Below, one piece after another: positions 9,262 through 18,699 of a stretch of 64,000 nucleotides of DNA. The DNA comes from Gluconobacter vitians. Lineage in GTDB: Bacteria > Pseudomonadota > Alphaproteobacteria > Acetobacterales > Acetobacteraceae. The DNA lies in assembly GCF_015244565.1 (NCBI RefSeq), contig NZ_JABCQG010000005.1:1-64000 (forward strand), read 5' to 3'. Made by a program: the position numbers and the translations under genes. Below the pieces are notes generated by a model that did no database searches, was not told the origin of the DNA, and saw only the letters and a program-made list of their open reading frames with translations. How positions within the stretch are numbered: position 1 is the first letter of the stretch; each line of letters starts with the position of its first letter.

Positions 9262-10593
9262 ATGAGCATCGCCGCCCGCATCGAACGCCTGCCCTTTACC
9301 CGCTTTCACTGGAAACTCCTGTTCCTCGGCGGCCTCGGCTACACGTTCGACGGCCTCGATTCCGCAATCGTGGCCTTCGCGCTCCCGATGCTGAAAAGCC
9401 AGTGGCACCTGAGCGGCCCGGAACTCGGCCTGCTCGGCAGCGCCACTTACTTGGGCTACGGGCTCGGCGCCCTGCTCTCCGGCTGGTGGGGAGACCGCTC
9501 CGGCCGCCGCCGCGTCATGATGAGCGCCCTAGCCATCTACGCCATAGGCTCCCTGCTCTCCGCCGGATCGTCTTCCTTCGCGGGCTTTTTCCTGTACCGC
9601 CTCCTCTCCGGAATCGGCGCCGGTGCGGAAGCCACCATCATCGCGCCTTATCTCAGCGAATTCGTCGCCGCCCGCTATCGCGGCGCATTCACGGCTGCCC
9701 TCACGGGATTCTATTCCTTCGGCTATGTCACCGCCGCCATCATGGGTTTCATGCTCGTGCCCGCCATGGCGGATGGCTGGCGCTGGGCGCTAGCGCTCAC
9801 GGGCTTCCCGGTCCTGATGCTTTTGTGGTGGCGCCGCGCCCTGCCCGAATCCCCCCGCTGGCTCGACGAGCGTGGCCAGACCGCCGAAGCCTGCCGCATT
9901 GTCGGCGACATCGAGGAAAGCGCAGGCCTTGCCATCGGCCTGACCACCACGACCGATCGCGGTGCGCCGAGCATCCGTCTGGTGCGGGATCTCTTCGCTC
10001 CAAACCTGCGCCGCTCCACCTTCATGAGCTGGGCCATGTGGCTGGCCATCACCTTCAGCTTCTACGCGTTCTTCACCTGGATCCCGACCCTGATGATCGA
10101 GCGTGGCATGACCGTCACCCGCAGCTTCGGTTATGCAATTTCAATCTATTTTGCCCAGCTTCCCGGCTATGCCTCCGCCGCCTTCCTTACCGATCGTCTG
10201 GGACGGCGCAGAACGGTGGCGCTGTTCATGGTTGCCGGAGCCATCAGCGCCATCGGCATGGCGACGAGCCAGACACCGACCGAAGTTCTGATCTTTGGCA
10301 TCCTGCTGTCCTTCTTCATGAACGGCACTTTCGGCGGCATTTACGCCTACACACCTGAACTCTTTCCGACGTCCCTGCGCGCCCGTGGCATGGGGCTCGC
10401 CTCTGCCATCGCACGTCTGGGCGCCATCGCATCGCCCATCCTGGTCGGCTGGCTCTACCCGCTTGCCGGTTTCCCCGGCGTCTTCGGCCTCACGACCCTG
10501 ATCCTGCTGTCGGGCGCCACCGTCACGCTCGTCTTCGGACCCAGAACAGAAAAACGCCCGCTCGATGACGAGCAGGCGTTTGCACGACCTTAA
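9262..10593 (+). CDS. MFS transporter, metabolite:H+ symporter type
   Basis: A 443-aa major facilitator with about 12 predicted membrane helices. The N-terminal segment GGLGYTFDGLDSAIVAFALP has the acidic residues typical of the aromatic-acid/sugar symporter branches. The loop between helices 2 and 3 has the MFS signature GDRSGRRR, and a second copy (TDRLGRRRT) follows helix 8. PETLF-like PELFPTSLRARGMG lies near the C-terminus, as in sugar and organic acid porters. The substrate cannot be told. The last codons form a hairpin that likely terminates the convergent SDR gene. Confidence 0.85.
   Translation: MSIAARIERLPFTRFHWKLLFLGGLGYTFDGLDSAIVAFALPMLKSQWHLSGPELGLLGSATYLGYGLGALLSGWWGDRSGRRRVMMSALAIYAIGSLLSAGSSSFAGFFLYRLLSGIGAGAEATIIAPYLSEFVAARYRGAFTAALTGFYSFGYVTAAIMGFMLVPAMADGWRWALALTGFPVLMLLWWRRALPESPRWLDERGQTAEACRIVGDIEESAGLAIGLTTTTDRGAPSIRLVRDLFAPNLRRSTFMSWAMWLAITFSFYAFFTWIPTLMIERGMTVTRSFGYAISIYFAQLPGYASAAFLTDRLGRRRTVALFMVAGAISAIGMATSQTPTEVLIFGILLSFFMNGTFGGIYAYTPELFPTSLRARGMGLASAIARLGAIASPILVGWLYPLAGFPGVFGLTTLILLSGATVTLVFGPRTEKRPLDDEQAFARP
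10552..10581 (-). terminator. Intrinsic terminator of the SDR gene, inside the MFS 3' end
   Basis: On the minus strand AAACGCC, then GCTCG-like stem, a 4-nt loop and the return strand GGCGTTT are followed by TTTTTC. The hairpin lies within the final codons of the convergent MFS gene, 31 bp past the SDR stop. Confidence 0.65.
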
Positions 10594-10611
10594 ATCCTCA
10601 GGGGCAAGCCT

Positions 10612-11487
10612 TCAGATCATCGGCACCCCACCATTGACCGCCAGAAGCGCGCCCGTGGTGTAGCTGTTCATCGGATCGGCAAAATAGACATAGGCCCCTG
10701 CCAGTTCAGCCGGCTGCCCCGGACGGCCCAGCGGCACATCCGAGCCCAGATGTTCCTGTTCTTCCTCGGGCATTCCGGTGGCGATGAACGGCGTCCAGAT
10801 TGGCCCCGGCATCACAGCATTAACCCGGATTCCCCGCCCGGCGAGCTGCTGCGCCATGCTGGACGTGAAATTCGCAATCGCCGCTTTTGTCATGGAATAC
10901 GGCACCAGCAGTTCCGGCGCCGTCTTCAGATTGACCGAAGACGTGTTGATGATAGAGGCGCCAGCCTGAAGATGCGGCAGGGCTGCCTTCGTCAGATGGA
11001 ACAGCGCATCCGTATTCGTCGCGAAATGGCGCTTCCATTCGTCGTCGGAAATCTCTTCCAGCTTTGCGCGTGCCTTCTGGAAAGCTGCGTTGTTCACCAG
11101 CACGTCAAGACGACCGAACGTCTCGACGGTCCTGCTGATCATCTCACGACAATGCGCCCCATCACGGATGTCTCCCGGCAACAGCAGACAGTTCCGCCCT
11201 TCGGCCTTGATCTGTTCCCCGATATCGCGTGCATCATCCGCTTCCGTTTCCAGATACGAAATCGCGACATCCGCGCCTTCACGGGCAAATGCCAGCGCGA
11301 CCGCGCGTCCAATTCCGGAATCGCCACCGGTAATGAGCGTCGCAAGTCCCTCAAGTTTTCCCGAGCCCTTGTAGGTCTCCTCCCCGTAATCGGGTTTCGG
11401 ATGCATCTTTTCCGAAAGGCCAGGGAATTTCTGCGTCTGCCCCCTGAAAGGCGGGCGCGGATACCGGGTGCGAGGATCAGCAGGCAT
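10612..11487 (-). CDS. SDR family oxidoreductase, YdaD/general-stress type
   Basis: A 291-aa classical short-chain dehydrogenase with the long proline-rich N-terminus (about 45 aa) seen in general-stress SDRs such as B. subtilis YdaD. Motifs are TGGDSGIG (53-60) for the cofactor, NNAA near 132, the catalytic Ser183/184, and YSMTK (Tyr197, Lys201). It would reduce a carbonyl or oxidise an alcohol using NAD(P); the substrate is unknown. Divergent from the large catalase 211 bp away, fitting a stress-related neighbourhood. Confidence 0.85.
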   Translation of the reverse strand: MPADPRTRYPRPPFRGQTQKFPGLSEKMHPKPDYGEETYKGSGKLEGLATLITGGDSGIGRAVALAFAREGADVAISYLETEADDARDIGEQIKAEGRNCLLLPGDIRDGAHCREMISRTVETFGRLDVLVNNAAFQKARAKLEEISDDEWKRHFATNTDALFHLTKAALPHLQAGASIINTSSVNLKTAPELLVPYSMTKAAIANFTSSMAQQLAGRGIRVNAVMPGPIWTPFIATGMPEEEQEHLGSDVPLGRPGQPAELAGAYVYFADPMNSYTTGALLAVNGGVPMI

Positions 11488-11698
11488 GAAAAAGCTCCTC
11501 AGGTCGTCAAAAGACAGAGTCCAGCCTTAACGGCGCGTCTTCTTCCCCGGTTCAGAAATTTTCCCGGATTTATTTCCGGAACATTTGCCGCTGCACACAC
11601 TTTCTAGGGGCACGGCTTTCCAGCAGGAAAGACACTTCCTCACCACACTGTCCGGACATTCGCATGTCCGGAACCCACACGGCAGAGGCGCACTTCAC
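11488..11698. other. Divergent promoter region, SDR and catalase
   Basis: A 211-bp intergenic region that must carry the promoters for the minus-strand SDR and the plus-strand catalase. An AGAGG ribosome-binding site lies just before the catalase ATG. I do not see a clear operator. Confidence 0.4.
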
Positions 11699-13804
11699 AT
11701 GAGCACGGACAAACGCACGACCGTCACGATTGGTGACCAGACCTTCGAACGTGGCCCGCAGGGCGCCACCCATCAGGTGGCCAAGGGCGATACACCGACC
11801 CTGACCACCCAGCAGGGTCTGGCTGTCTCCGACGACCAGAACACCGAGAAGGCTGGCGCACGTGGTCCGGCGCTTCTGGAAGATTTCCATTTCCGCGAAA
11901 AGATCTTCCACTTCGATCACGAGCGTATTCCCGAACGTGTCGTCCACGCCCGTGGTTATGGCGCGCATGGTTTCTTCGAACTGACGGATTCCCTGGCCGA
12001 TTACACGACGGCCAAGGTTCTCGGCAAGAAAGGTACGCGTGTCCCGGCCTTCGTCCGGTTCTCGACCGTCGCCGGTGCCCGCGGCTCCTTTGACATCGCC
12101 CGTGACGTACGCGGCTTTGCCGTGAAGCTTTATACCGAAGAAGGCAACTGGGACCTTGTTGGCAACAACATTCCCGTCTTCTTCATTCAGGACGCCATCA
12201 AGTTCCCGGACATGGTTCATGCCGTGAAGGAAGAGCCCGATAGCGGCTTCCCGCAGGCTCAGTCCGCCCATGACAATTTCTGGGACTTCGCGTCGCTGTC
12301 GCCCGAGACCGTCCACATGCTCATGTGGATCATGTCCGACCGCGCCATTCCGCGCTCCTTCCGCTTCATGGAAGGATTCGGCGTTCATACGTTCCGCCTC
12401 GTCAATGCCGAGGGCAAATCCACCTATGTGAAGTTCCACTGGAAGCCAAAGCAGGGCCTGCAATCCGTCGTGTGGAACGAAGCCGTCAAGATCAACGGCG
12501 CCGATCCGGACTTCCATCGCCGCGACTTGTGGGAATCCATCAATTCCGGTGACTTCCCGGAATGGGAACTCGGCGTGCAGCTCTTCGATGACGAGTTTGC
12601 CGACAAGTTCGACTTCGACATTCTGGACGCCACCAAGCTGATCCCGGAAGAACTCATCCCCGTCCGCCGCATTGGCCGTCTTGTGCTGAACCGTACGGTG
12701 GACAATTTCTTCGCGGAAACCGAGCAGGTCGCCTTCTGCACCCAGAATGTCGTTCCGGGCATCGCCTTCACCAACGATCCGCTTCTGCAGGGCCGGAACT
12801 TCTCGTATCTGGACACCCAGACCAAGCGCCTCGGCGGCCCAAACTTTACCCATATCCCCATAAACGCGCCGAAATGCCCGTTCCATAACTTCCAGCAGGA
12901 CGGCCACATGGCCATGCACAACCCGAAAGGCCGTGCAAACTACGAACCCAACTCCTGGGGCATGGGACCGCGTGAAAACCCGCAGACCGGCTACAAGCCC
13001 TATGCAGAGGAAGTGAACGGCCGAAAGACCCGTGAACGCGGCGAACTGTTCGCCGACCACTATAGTCAGGCCCGCCAGTTCTACACGAGCCAGACTCCGA
13101 CCGAGCAGACGCATATCAAGAATGCCTTCGTCTTCGAGCTCAGCAAGTGCCTCACCCCGGCCATCCGTGCCCGCGTCGTCGCCCATCTGCTGAACGTCGA
13201 TGAAAAGCTCGCCAAGGGCGTGGCTGAAGGCCTGCGTCTGGAAAAGATGCCAGCTCCTGCCCCGGCTGCCCGCACGCCGCTGACGGATCTGCCGGCTTCG
13301 AACCCGCTCAGCATCCTCAAGAACGGCCCCAAGACGTTCACGGGACGCAAGCTGGGTGTGCTCGTCACCGATGGCACGGATGCGGACCTGCTCGCAGCCC
13401 TGATGAAGGCCGCGGAAGCGGAAGGCACGATTGTCGAACTGGTCGCCCCGGCAGTTGGTGGCGTGAAAACGACAGACGGCAAGCTCGTCCCGGCTGGTCA
13501 GAAGATCGTTGGCGCACCTTCAGTCCTGTATGATGCGGTCGTACTGATTCCATCCGCAGCGGGGGCAAAGCTCCTGACCGGCGAAGCCACAGCACGCGAC
13601 TTCGTGGCCGACGCTTTCGCCCATGCGAAGTTCATCGGCTACGGCCCAGACGCCAAACCGCTTCTCGCCAAGGGTGGCATCACGCCGGAAGACATGGATG
13701 ACGGCATCATCCCGCTTGAGGCCCCCAGCGACCTCAAGACCTTCATCACCCTGTGCCGCAAACTGCGCTTCTGGGACCGGGAAGCCAGAACCCACGCTGT
13801 CTGA
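11699..13804 (+). CDS. katE: Large-subunit monofunctional catalase (HPII/KatE type)
   Basis: A 701-aa clade-2 catalase. The heme-pocket histidine is His83 in [11 protein letters not shown], the distal asparagine is in [14 protein letters not shown], and the proximal heme tyrosine is in [11 protein letters not shown]. The extra C-terminal domain, from about residue 540 ([17 protein letters not shown]), is the class I glutamine amidotransferase-like flavodoxin fold found only in large catalases. The ATG at 11699 follows AGAGG; a longer frame adds 38 unmatched residues. It dismutates hydrogen peroxide in the cytoplasm, useful in an oxidative-fermenting organism. A strong terminator follows. Confidence 0.96.
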   Translation: MSTDKRTTVTIGDQTFERGPQGATHQVAKGDTPTLTTQQGLAVSDDQNTEKAGARGPALLEDFHFREKIFHFDHERIPERVVHARGYGAHGFFELTDSLADYTTAKVLGKKGTRVPAFVRFSTVAGARGSFDIARDVRGFAVKLYTEEGNWDLVGNNIPVFFIQDAIKFPDMVHAVKEEPDSGFPQAQSAHDNFWDFASLSPETVHMLMWIMSDRAIPRSFRFMEGFGVHTFRLVNAEGKSTYVKFHWKPKQGLQSVVWNEAVKINGADPDFHRRDLWESINSGDFPEWELGVQLFDDEFADKFDFDILDATKLIPEELIPVRRIGRLVLNRTVDNFFAETEQVAFCTQNVVPGIAFTNDPLLQGRNFSYLDTQTKRLGGPNFTHIPINAPKCPFHNFQQDGHMAMHNPKGRANYEPNSWGMGPRENPQTGYKPYAEEVNGRKTRERGELFADHYSQARQFYTSQTPTEQTHIKNAFVFELSKCLTPAIRARVVAHLLNVDEKLAKGVAEGLRLEKMPAPAPAARTPLTDLPASNPLSILKNGPKTFTGRKLGVLVTDGTDADLLAALMKAAEAEGTIVELVAPAVGGVKTTDGKLVPAGQKIVGAPSVLYDAVVLIPSAAGAKLLTGEATARDFVADAFAHAKFIGYGPDAKPLLAKGGITPEDMDDGIIPLEAPSDLKTFITLCRKLRFWDREARTHAV

Positions 13805-13814
13805 GACAGGACAG

Positions 13815-13843
13815 GGGCCGGAGACATTCTCCGGCCCTTTTTT
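13815..13843 (+). terminator. Intrinsic terminator of katE
   Basis: A perfect 10-bp stem (GGGCCGGAGA and its complement) with a 3-nt loop is followed by six T residues, beginning 10 bp after the katE stop. Confidence 0.93.
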
Positions 13844-13934
13844 ATATCTGCCCCTCCCCGCGCCACATTCCGAACGGAATCATGCCTGACTTCCATTACA
13901 GAAGCGTTCCGCTTTTGCAGGATGGGATTTCAGG

Positions 13935-15098
13935 GTGCAGACAACATCAGACGCGCAGCGCAATCCGGGGATCGACCTGCTCAGAGGATTATCCATCATC
14001 CTCGTCCTCATCCATCACCTCGCCCTGCGCATCCCCCTGATGCAGACCGGCCTCTCGGCCGTTTTTCCCGCCATGCTGCTGAAAGCCCTGAACTGGGATG
14101 GCGGCAAGGGCGTGAAGATTTTCTTCGTCATTTCAGGCTTCCTGATCACCGACCACACACTACGCCGATGGGGCAGCCTGGGCGGCATCAACGCCATCGC
14201 CTTTTCAGCGCGCCGGGCCTGCCGCATCCTGCCATGCCTGCTGGTCCTGCTCGGAATTCTCGCGGCTCTCAATCTCGCAGGCACGCCCGACTTCCTTTTC
14301 CATCACGAAAACTAGACCCTGCCCGGCGCCATCTTCGCAGCGCTGTTCATGCATCTGAACCTCTACGAAGCCCGAACGAACTATCTTCCCCCCAACTGGG
14401 ATGTGCTGTGGTCCCTTTCGGTCGAGGAACTGTTTTATGCGGCCTTCCCGATCCTCTGCCTGTTGGGCGGACGCGTTCCCAAACTGCCTGGCCTCGTTTT
14501 CGCGCTGCTTGCCCTATCCAGCCCTTTCGCGGAATGGCAGATCCGGAACGCATCGGACATCTGGCAGGATGAAGCCTATGGCCCGGGTATTTCCGCCATC
14601 GCCATGGGCGTCTGCGCAGCCCTTCTGGCGCACCGGATGACCCCGTCCCTTTTTGCAAGACTCACGCCCTGGCTTGGCTGGGCCGGAAGTCTTGGCGTCG
14701 GTCTCTATCTAATCGACGGCCATGTCGTATGGCTGACCCTCGGCTACGCAACACCGCTGTTCTTCACAGCCTCATGCGCTGCCCTGCTCCTTGCCTTCTA
14801 CAACGGATGGGGCAAGGCCGCCGGAAGCCGGTTTCTGGCATGGCCTCGCCAGTGGGACCGGCTGAGTTATGAAATCTACCTCAGCCACATGTTTGTCGTC
14901 ATGCCGATGGTCCATCTGTTCAAGGCCACCGGAGAAAACTGGACGCTCGGCTGGGTCTGGTTCATCCCGACCCTCGGCCTGTCCTTCTGCCTTGGCGTCC
15001 TCGTGGACCGCTTTCTTTCACGCCCCGCCGATCGCTGGCTGCTCGAAAAATCCGGCCCGCGCCGTCCTCAGCCCAGCGGGCGGATCGCCGAGATCTGA
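13935..15098 (+). pseudogene. Acyltransferase 3 (OafA/YrhL) family gene interrupted by in-frame TAG
   Basis: Two open segments in the same frame (13935-14315 and 14316-15098) are separated only by a TAG codon at 14313-14315. Joined, they give about 387 residues of a multi-pass membrane O-acyltransferase. The N-terminal part has the family start GIDLLRGLSIILVLIHH (with the essential His) and FFVISGFLITD. The second part has WDVLWSLSVEELFYAAFP. Reading continues cleanly after the stop (TLPGAIFAALFMHLN), so this is a single nonsense change, perhaps TGG to TAG, or a base-calling error. Such enzymes acetylate surface polysaccharides. Start is the GTG at 13935. The 3' end overlaps pgeF by 31 bp. 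Confidence 0.85.
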
Positions 15099-15835
15099 TG
15101 GCCGATATGTCCACCACCCGCGAGCGTGCGCCGACGGTGGCTGAAAAACCGTGGGTCCGTCAGCGTATCCACACCAAGGATCTGCACGGTCCGGACGCCG
15201 ACCTGTTCCAGCCGGAAGCCGCAATAGCCCGGCAGATCGAACAGGAAATGCCCCTCGCGCGGCGCTGAACGGAAGAAAAGCTCTCCCTCGGTTCCATGAG
15301 CCAGAACAGCATCCCGCATGTCCGGTCCGACTTCATAGCTTGTCGGTGAAATACACGGCCCGACAACAGCACTGATTCCCGTAGCACCCAGCGCCACCAT
15401 CTGCGCGACTACGGATTCCAGAATCCCGCCCACAGCGCCACGCCAGCCCGCATGGGCCGCTCCGACGATCCGCCCATCCTCGGAAGAGAGCAGCACAGGC
15501 CCACAATCCGCCGTAATGACGCCCACGCCGATCTCCGGCCGGTCCGTCACAAGCGCATCCCCTGCCTGCCCGGTTCCAGCCACCCAGAGCGGCGTTTCAG
15601 CCGTCACAGGCACGGTAATATCACTATGCGTCTGCTTCAGACCCAGCAGATGATCCGGCGCTACCCCGATCGCCCGCGCCACCCGCGCCCGGTTCTCCGC
15701 CACATTCGCCGGATCATCCTGCGAGGACAGCGAGCAGTTCAGGCTGTCATACGGTGTCGGCGAAACGCCCCCAAGCCGCGTGAAAAACCCGTGCGGAACC
15801 TTGAGCACTGATCCCGTCAGCACAGCCTCAGACAT
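15068..15835 (-). CDS. pgeF: Peptidoglycan editing factor PgeF (YfiH, laccase domain)
   Basis: A 255-aa protein. The ATG at 15835 gives MSEAVLTG and overlaps the lgt stop by 8 bp; longer starts only read through lgt in another frame. The zinc site of the family is seen in LKQTHSD, ITADCGPVLL and AAHAGWRGAVGG, followed by GPCI. PgeF/YfiH proteins have been described as multi-purpose purine nucleoside phosphorylases and as guarding peptidoglycan composition. Coupled to lgt, as in many alphaproteobacteria. The 3' end overlaps the convergent acyltransferase gene. Confidence 0.92.
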   Translation of the reverse strand: MSEAVLTGSVLKVPHGFFTRLGGVSPTPYDSLNCSLSSQDDPANVAENRARVARAIGVAPDHLLGLKQTHSDITVPVTAETPLWVAGTGQAGDALVTDRPEIGVGVITADCGPVLLSSEDGRIVGAAHAGWRGAVGGILESVVAQMVALGATGISAVVGPCISPTSYEVGPDMRDAVLAHGTEGELFFRSAPREGHFLFDLPGYCGFRLEQVGVRTVQILGVDTLTDPRFFSHRRRTLAGGGHIGHQISAIRPLG

Positions 15836-16649
15836 GCGCCGAAACCTGAGCCGGACGACGCATCGCGTAAACCATGAGCCCCATCCCCGCGAGGGCCATC
15901 GGAATGCACAGCAACTGCCCCATCGTGGTGCCACCGGACAGGAAGCCGATATTCGCATCCGGCTGCCGGAAGAACTCGCAGAAACTCCGGGCACAGGCAT
16001 AGCCGAACAGGAACAGACCTGACAGAAACCCGAACCGCTCGCGAACCTGCGGACGGCTGGCGGCAAACAGCATCACGCACAACAGGAGGACACCCTCGGT
16101 CAGGGCTTCGTAAAGCTCGGACGGATGCCGCGGAATCGGCCCGCCCGTCGGGAAGATCATCGCCCAGGGCAGATCCGGAGACGCCGGACGCCCCCACAAC
16201 TCCCCGTTCACGAAATTCGCACAACGTCCCAGACCCAGCCCGATCGGCACAACCGGCACGATCCGGTCCGCAAAGGCTAGAAAGCTGAGCCGCGTCTTCC
16301 AGCTGAAATAGGCCAGCGCCAGAATGACGCCCAGCGCACCGCCATGGAATGACATCCCGCCGTCCCAGGTCTTGAAGATCTCGAGCGGGTGCGACAGGTA
16401 ATCCATCGGCCGGTAAAACAGCACATAGCCCAGCCGTCCCCCCAGAAGCACACCGAGAATGGCGTAGAACAGGAAGTCATCCACCTGCTCGTTCGTCGCC
16501 ACTTCCGGCGTCAGACGGTTCAGTCGCCGCGCAATTGGCAGCGCGATGATGAACGACACCATATAGGCGAGCGCATACCAGCGCACCGCCAGCGGACCGA
16601 TATGGAAGGCAACCGGATCGAAATCCGGAAAGATCAGGGGATGGCTCAA
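15828..16649 (-). CDS. lgt: Prolipoprotein diacylglyceryl transferase Lgt
   Basis: A 273-aa inner-membrane enzyme with seven likely membrane helices. The Lgt signature appears as GRCANFVNGELWGRP, with the upstream GGMSFHGGALG segment holding the conserved histidine. It transfers diacylglycerol from phosphatidylglycerol to the lipobox cysteine of prolipoproteins; candidate substrates here include the DUF333 protein at 60.8 kb. It lies 11 bp after hldD and is coupled to pgeF. Confidence 0.96.
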   Translation of the reverse strand: MSHPLIFPDFDPVAFHIGPLAVRWYALAYMVSFIIALPIARRLNRLTPEVATNEQVDDFLFYAILGVLLGGRLGYVLFYRPMDYLSHPLEIFKTWDGGMSFHGGALGVILALAYFSWKTRLSFLAFADRIVPVVPIGLGLGRCANFVNGELWGRPASPDLPWAMIFPTGGPIPRHPSELYEALTEGVLLLCVMLFAASRPQVRERFGFLSGLFLFGYACARSFCEFFRQPDANIGFLSGGTTMGQLLCIPMALAGMGLMVYAMRRPAQVSAHV

Positions 16650-16660
16650 GGAATCGGTTC

Positions 16661-17641
16661 TCAGAGATTAGGGTGAGGCTGGGAGAGATACTCGCGCACA
16701 TACTGCCCGATACCGTCTTCAAGAGACGTAAACGGCGCATCATATCCCGCAGCGCGAAGGCGGCTCATATCCGCACAGGTGAAGGACTGGTACTGCCCGC
16801 GCAGTTTCTCGGGCATGTCCACGAACTCCACATCCCGCGCCCGCTTCGCCGCATCGCAGACCGCATGTGCCAGATCGAGATAGCTTCGCGCCACGCCGGT
16901 TCCACAGTTGAACAGTCCGCTGACGTCCGGATGATCGAACAGCCATAGCATGATGTTCACCACGTCCCCGACCCAGATGAAGTCCCGCTTCTGCTGCCCA
17001 TCGGCAAGCCCCGGCACGTCCGAGCGGAACAGCTTTGCCGCATGGCCCTGCACGACCTCGTCATACTTGACCTTCACCACTGAAATCATCGACCCCTTGT
17101 GATACTCGTTCGGCCCGTAGACGTTGAAAAACTTGAGCCCGGCCCATTGCGGTGGCACGGGCGCACCGGCTTCGATTTCACGCTTTACCCACAGATCGAA
17201 GGCCTGCTTGGACCAGCCATACAGGTTCAGCGGCCGCAGCCCATCGATGTTCTCCAGCCCATCGCGAAACATCTCCGGCCGGTCCGCAGCGCCATAGGTC
17301 GCGGCGGAGGAGGCGTAAATCATCCGCACGCCCCGCGCCGCACACCACCGCCACAGTGTCTGTGACAGGTCCACATTGCTCGACCAGACCAGATCGCCGT
17401 CCCGTGCCGTGGTGGCGCTGATCGCCCCCATATGGAACACGGCTTCGACATCAGGCTCCGATGCGAGGAAACCCTCAAGCGCGTCAGGCGTGATGATGCG
17501 ATCCGGCGCATGGGACGCCAGGTTACGCCACTTCACCCCGTCCCTGAGTCGGTCAACCACAACCGTCCGCAGGCCCCGGCGACGCAGGGCTGCATGAAGG
17601 CACGAACCAATGAATCCGGCCCCGCCGGTGACGATAATCAT
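16661..17641 (-). CDS. hldD: ADP-L-glycero-D-manno-heptose 6-epimerase
   Basis: A 326-aa extended SDR. The ATG at 17641 starts directly at the Rossmann motif (IIVTGGAGFIGS). It shows the family's ASSAATYG strand, the catalytic YGWSK, the FFNVYGPNEYHKG segment, and QKRDFIWVGDVV near residue 225. HldD makes the L,D-heptose precursor of the LPS inner core. It is the first gene of the apparent hldD-lgt-pgeF operon and is divergent from the UbiK-like gene. A 503-aa upstream extension runs antisense through that neighbour and is rejected. Confidence 0.94.
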   Translation of the reverse strand: MIIVTGGAGFIGSCLHAALRRRGLRTVVVDRLRDGVKWRNLASHAPDRIITPDALEGFLASEPDVEAVFHMGAISATTARDGDLVWSSNVDLSQTLWRWCAARGVRMIYASSAATYGAADRPEMFRDGLENIDGLRPLNLYGWSKQAFDLWVKREIEAGAPVPPQWAGLKFFNVYGPNEYHKGSMISVVKVKYDEVVQGHAAKLFRSDVPGLADGQQKRDFIWVGDVVNIMLWLFDHPDVSGLFNCGTGVARSYLDLAHAVCDAAKRARDVEFVDMPEKLRGQYQSFTCADMSRLRAAGYDAPFTSLEDGIGQYVREYLSQPHPNL

Positions 17642-17722
17642 CCTTCCTGTATAGTCTGCCCCCGATAACGATCCAAGCGACGCGCCCGACATGACACGCC
17701 GCAGAACAGCAGGAACCTCATC

Positions 17723-18013
17723 ATGGCTGACAGACCCCGCTTTTTCGACGACCTCGCAGGCCTTGCCGGTAACGCCTTTTCCGCAGTGACCGGCGCCCGC
17801 GAAGAGCTTCACGCCATTGTCCGCACCCGCGTAGACGAAATCCTCAACAGCCTCGACCTCGTCCGCCGTGACGAATTCGACGCCGTGCAGGAAATGGCCA
17901 CCCGCGCCCGCATGGCACAGGACGCCACCGAACAGCGTCTGGCCGAAATCGAATCGCGTCTCTCCGCTGTCGAGGAACTTGCAACCGAAGAAAAGGGCGG
18001 TCCGCAGGGCTGA
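17723..18013 (+). CDS. Accessory factor UbiK/BMFP family protein
   Basis: A 96-aa protein with a C-terminal coiled coil (REELHAIVRTRVDEIL, then VRRDEFDAVQEMATRARM and an EQRLAEIESRLSAVEEL heptad region). This is the BMFP (DUF526/COG2960) pattern; in E. coli UbiK assists ubiquinone synthesis under oxygen. An AGGAA ribosome-binding site precedes the ATG. It stands upstream of YbjN and proC and divergent from hldD, a common alphaproteobacterial context. Confidence 0.85.
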   Translation: MADRPRFFDDLAGLAGNAFSAVTGAREELHAIVRTRVDEILNSLDLVRRDEFDAVQEMATRARMAQDATEQRLAEIESRLSAVEELATEEKGGPQG

Positions 18014-18190
18014 TCTGCAACAGTCAAAGGCCCGGTGTGGATTTTGCAAAGCGTAACGCTTGCACACGGGGCAAAGGGTCCATAACGTGATTGATGCCGG
18101 GAGCGGATTTTCCACTTCCGGCCGCAGACATCTGGAGCGCCGCACCGGCGCCAGGCCGGTGCCAGGCTCCACGGCCTTGGGAGACCCGCC
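18014..18190 (+). other. Intergenic region with two inverted repeats
   Basis: The 177-bp gap holds AAGCGT-A-ACGCTT (18049-18061) and a perfect 8-bp stem GCACCGGC/GCCGGTGC with a 5-nt loop (18142-18162). Neither has a U-tract. They may be processing or regulatory elements ahead of the ybjN-like gene. No ORF is supported. Confidence 0.35.
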
Positions 18191-18697
18191 ATGCCTGCCC
18201 TGAGCACCTCACTCACCACGGAAACAGAATCCCATCCGCTCGACCTGATGGAACAGGTCATGGGCCTCTATGAATGGGAGTTCGAACGGCTCGGCCCGTC
18301 CGAAATGGCCGCCCAGGCCCCCGGACAGTGGTGCGACTATTCGCTGTATTTCACATGGTCCGACGAACTCTCGGCCCTGCATCTCAACTGCATTCTGGAC
18401 CTGCGCTCGCCTGCCAAGCGCCGTCCAGCCATCCATGAACTCGTTTCCCTGGCCAATAACCGCCTGTGGATCGGCCATTTCGCCGTCGATCCCGACACCG
18501 GTACCCCTTCTTACCGACATACGCTGCTGATGCGTGGCGTGCAGACCCTTCCCGGCGAAAGCATGGAAGACCTCGTGGACATTGCCATGTCCGAATGCGA
18601 GCGCTTCTATCCCGCCTTCCAGTTCGCACTCTGGGGCGGAAAATCACCGCAGGACGCCATAGACGCCGCAATGCTCGACTGCGCAGGAGACGCCTGA
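18191..18697 (+). CDS. YbjN domain-containing protein
   Basis: A 168-aa acidic protein matching the alphaproteobacterial YbjN family: an N-terminal LDLMEQVMGLYEWEFERLG segment, the central ALHLNCILDL strand, and the LVSLANNRLWIGHFAVD region typical of the family. YbjN proteins resemble type III secretion chaperone folds, and their role is poorly defined. Its stop lies 2 bp before the proC GTG, so the two are cotranscribed and probably coupled; this ybjN-proC pairing recurs in alphaproteobacteria. Confidence 0.83.
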   Translation: MPALSTSLTTETESHPLDLMEQVMGLYEWEFERLGPSEMAAQAPGQWCDYSLYFTWSDELSALHLNCILDLRSPAKRRPAIHELVSLANNRLWIGHFAVDPDTGTPSYRHTLLMRGVQTLPGESMEDLVDIAMSECERFYPAFQFALWGGKSPQDAIDAAMLDCAGDA

Positions 18698-18699
18698 CC

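Noticed and set aside
11570-13186. 538-codon frame antisense to katE
   Set aside because: It mirrors the catalase codons and lacks a ribosome-binding site or any motif.
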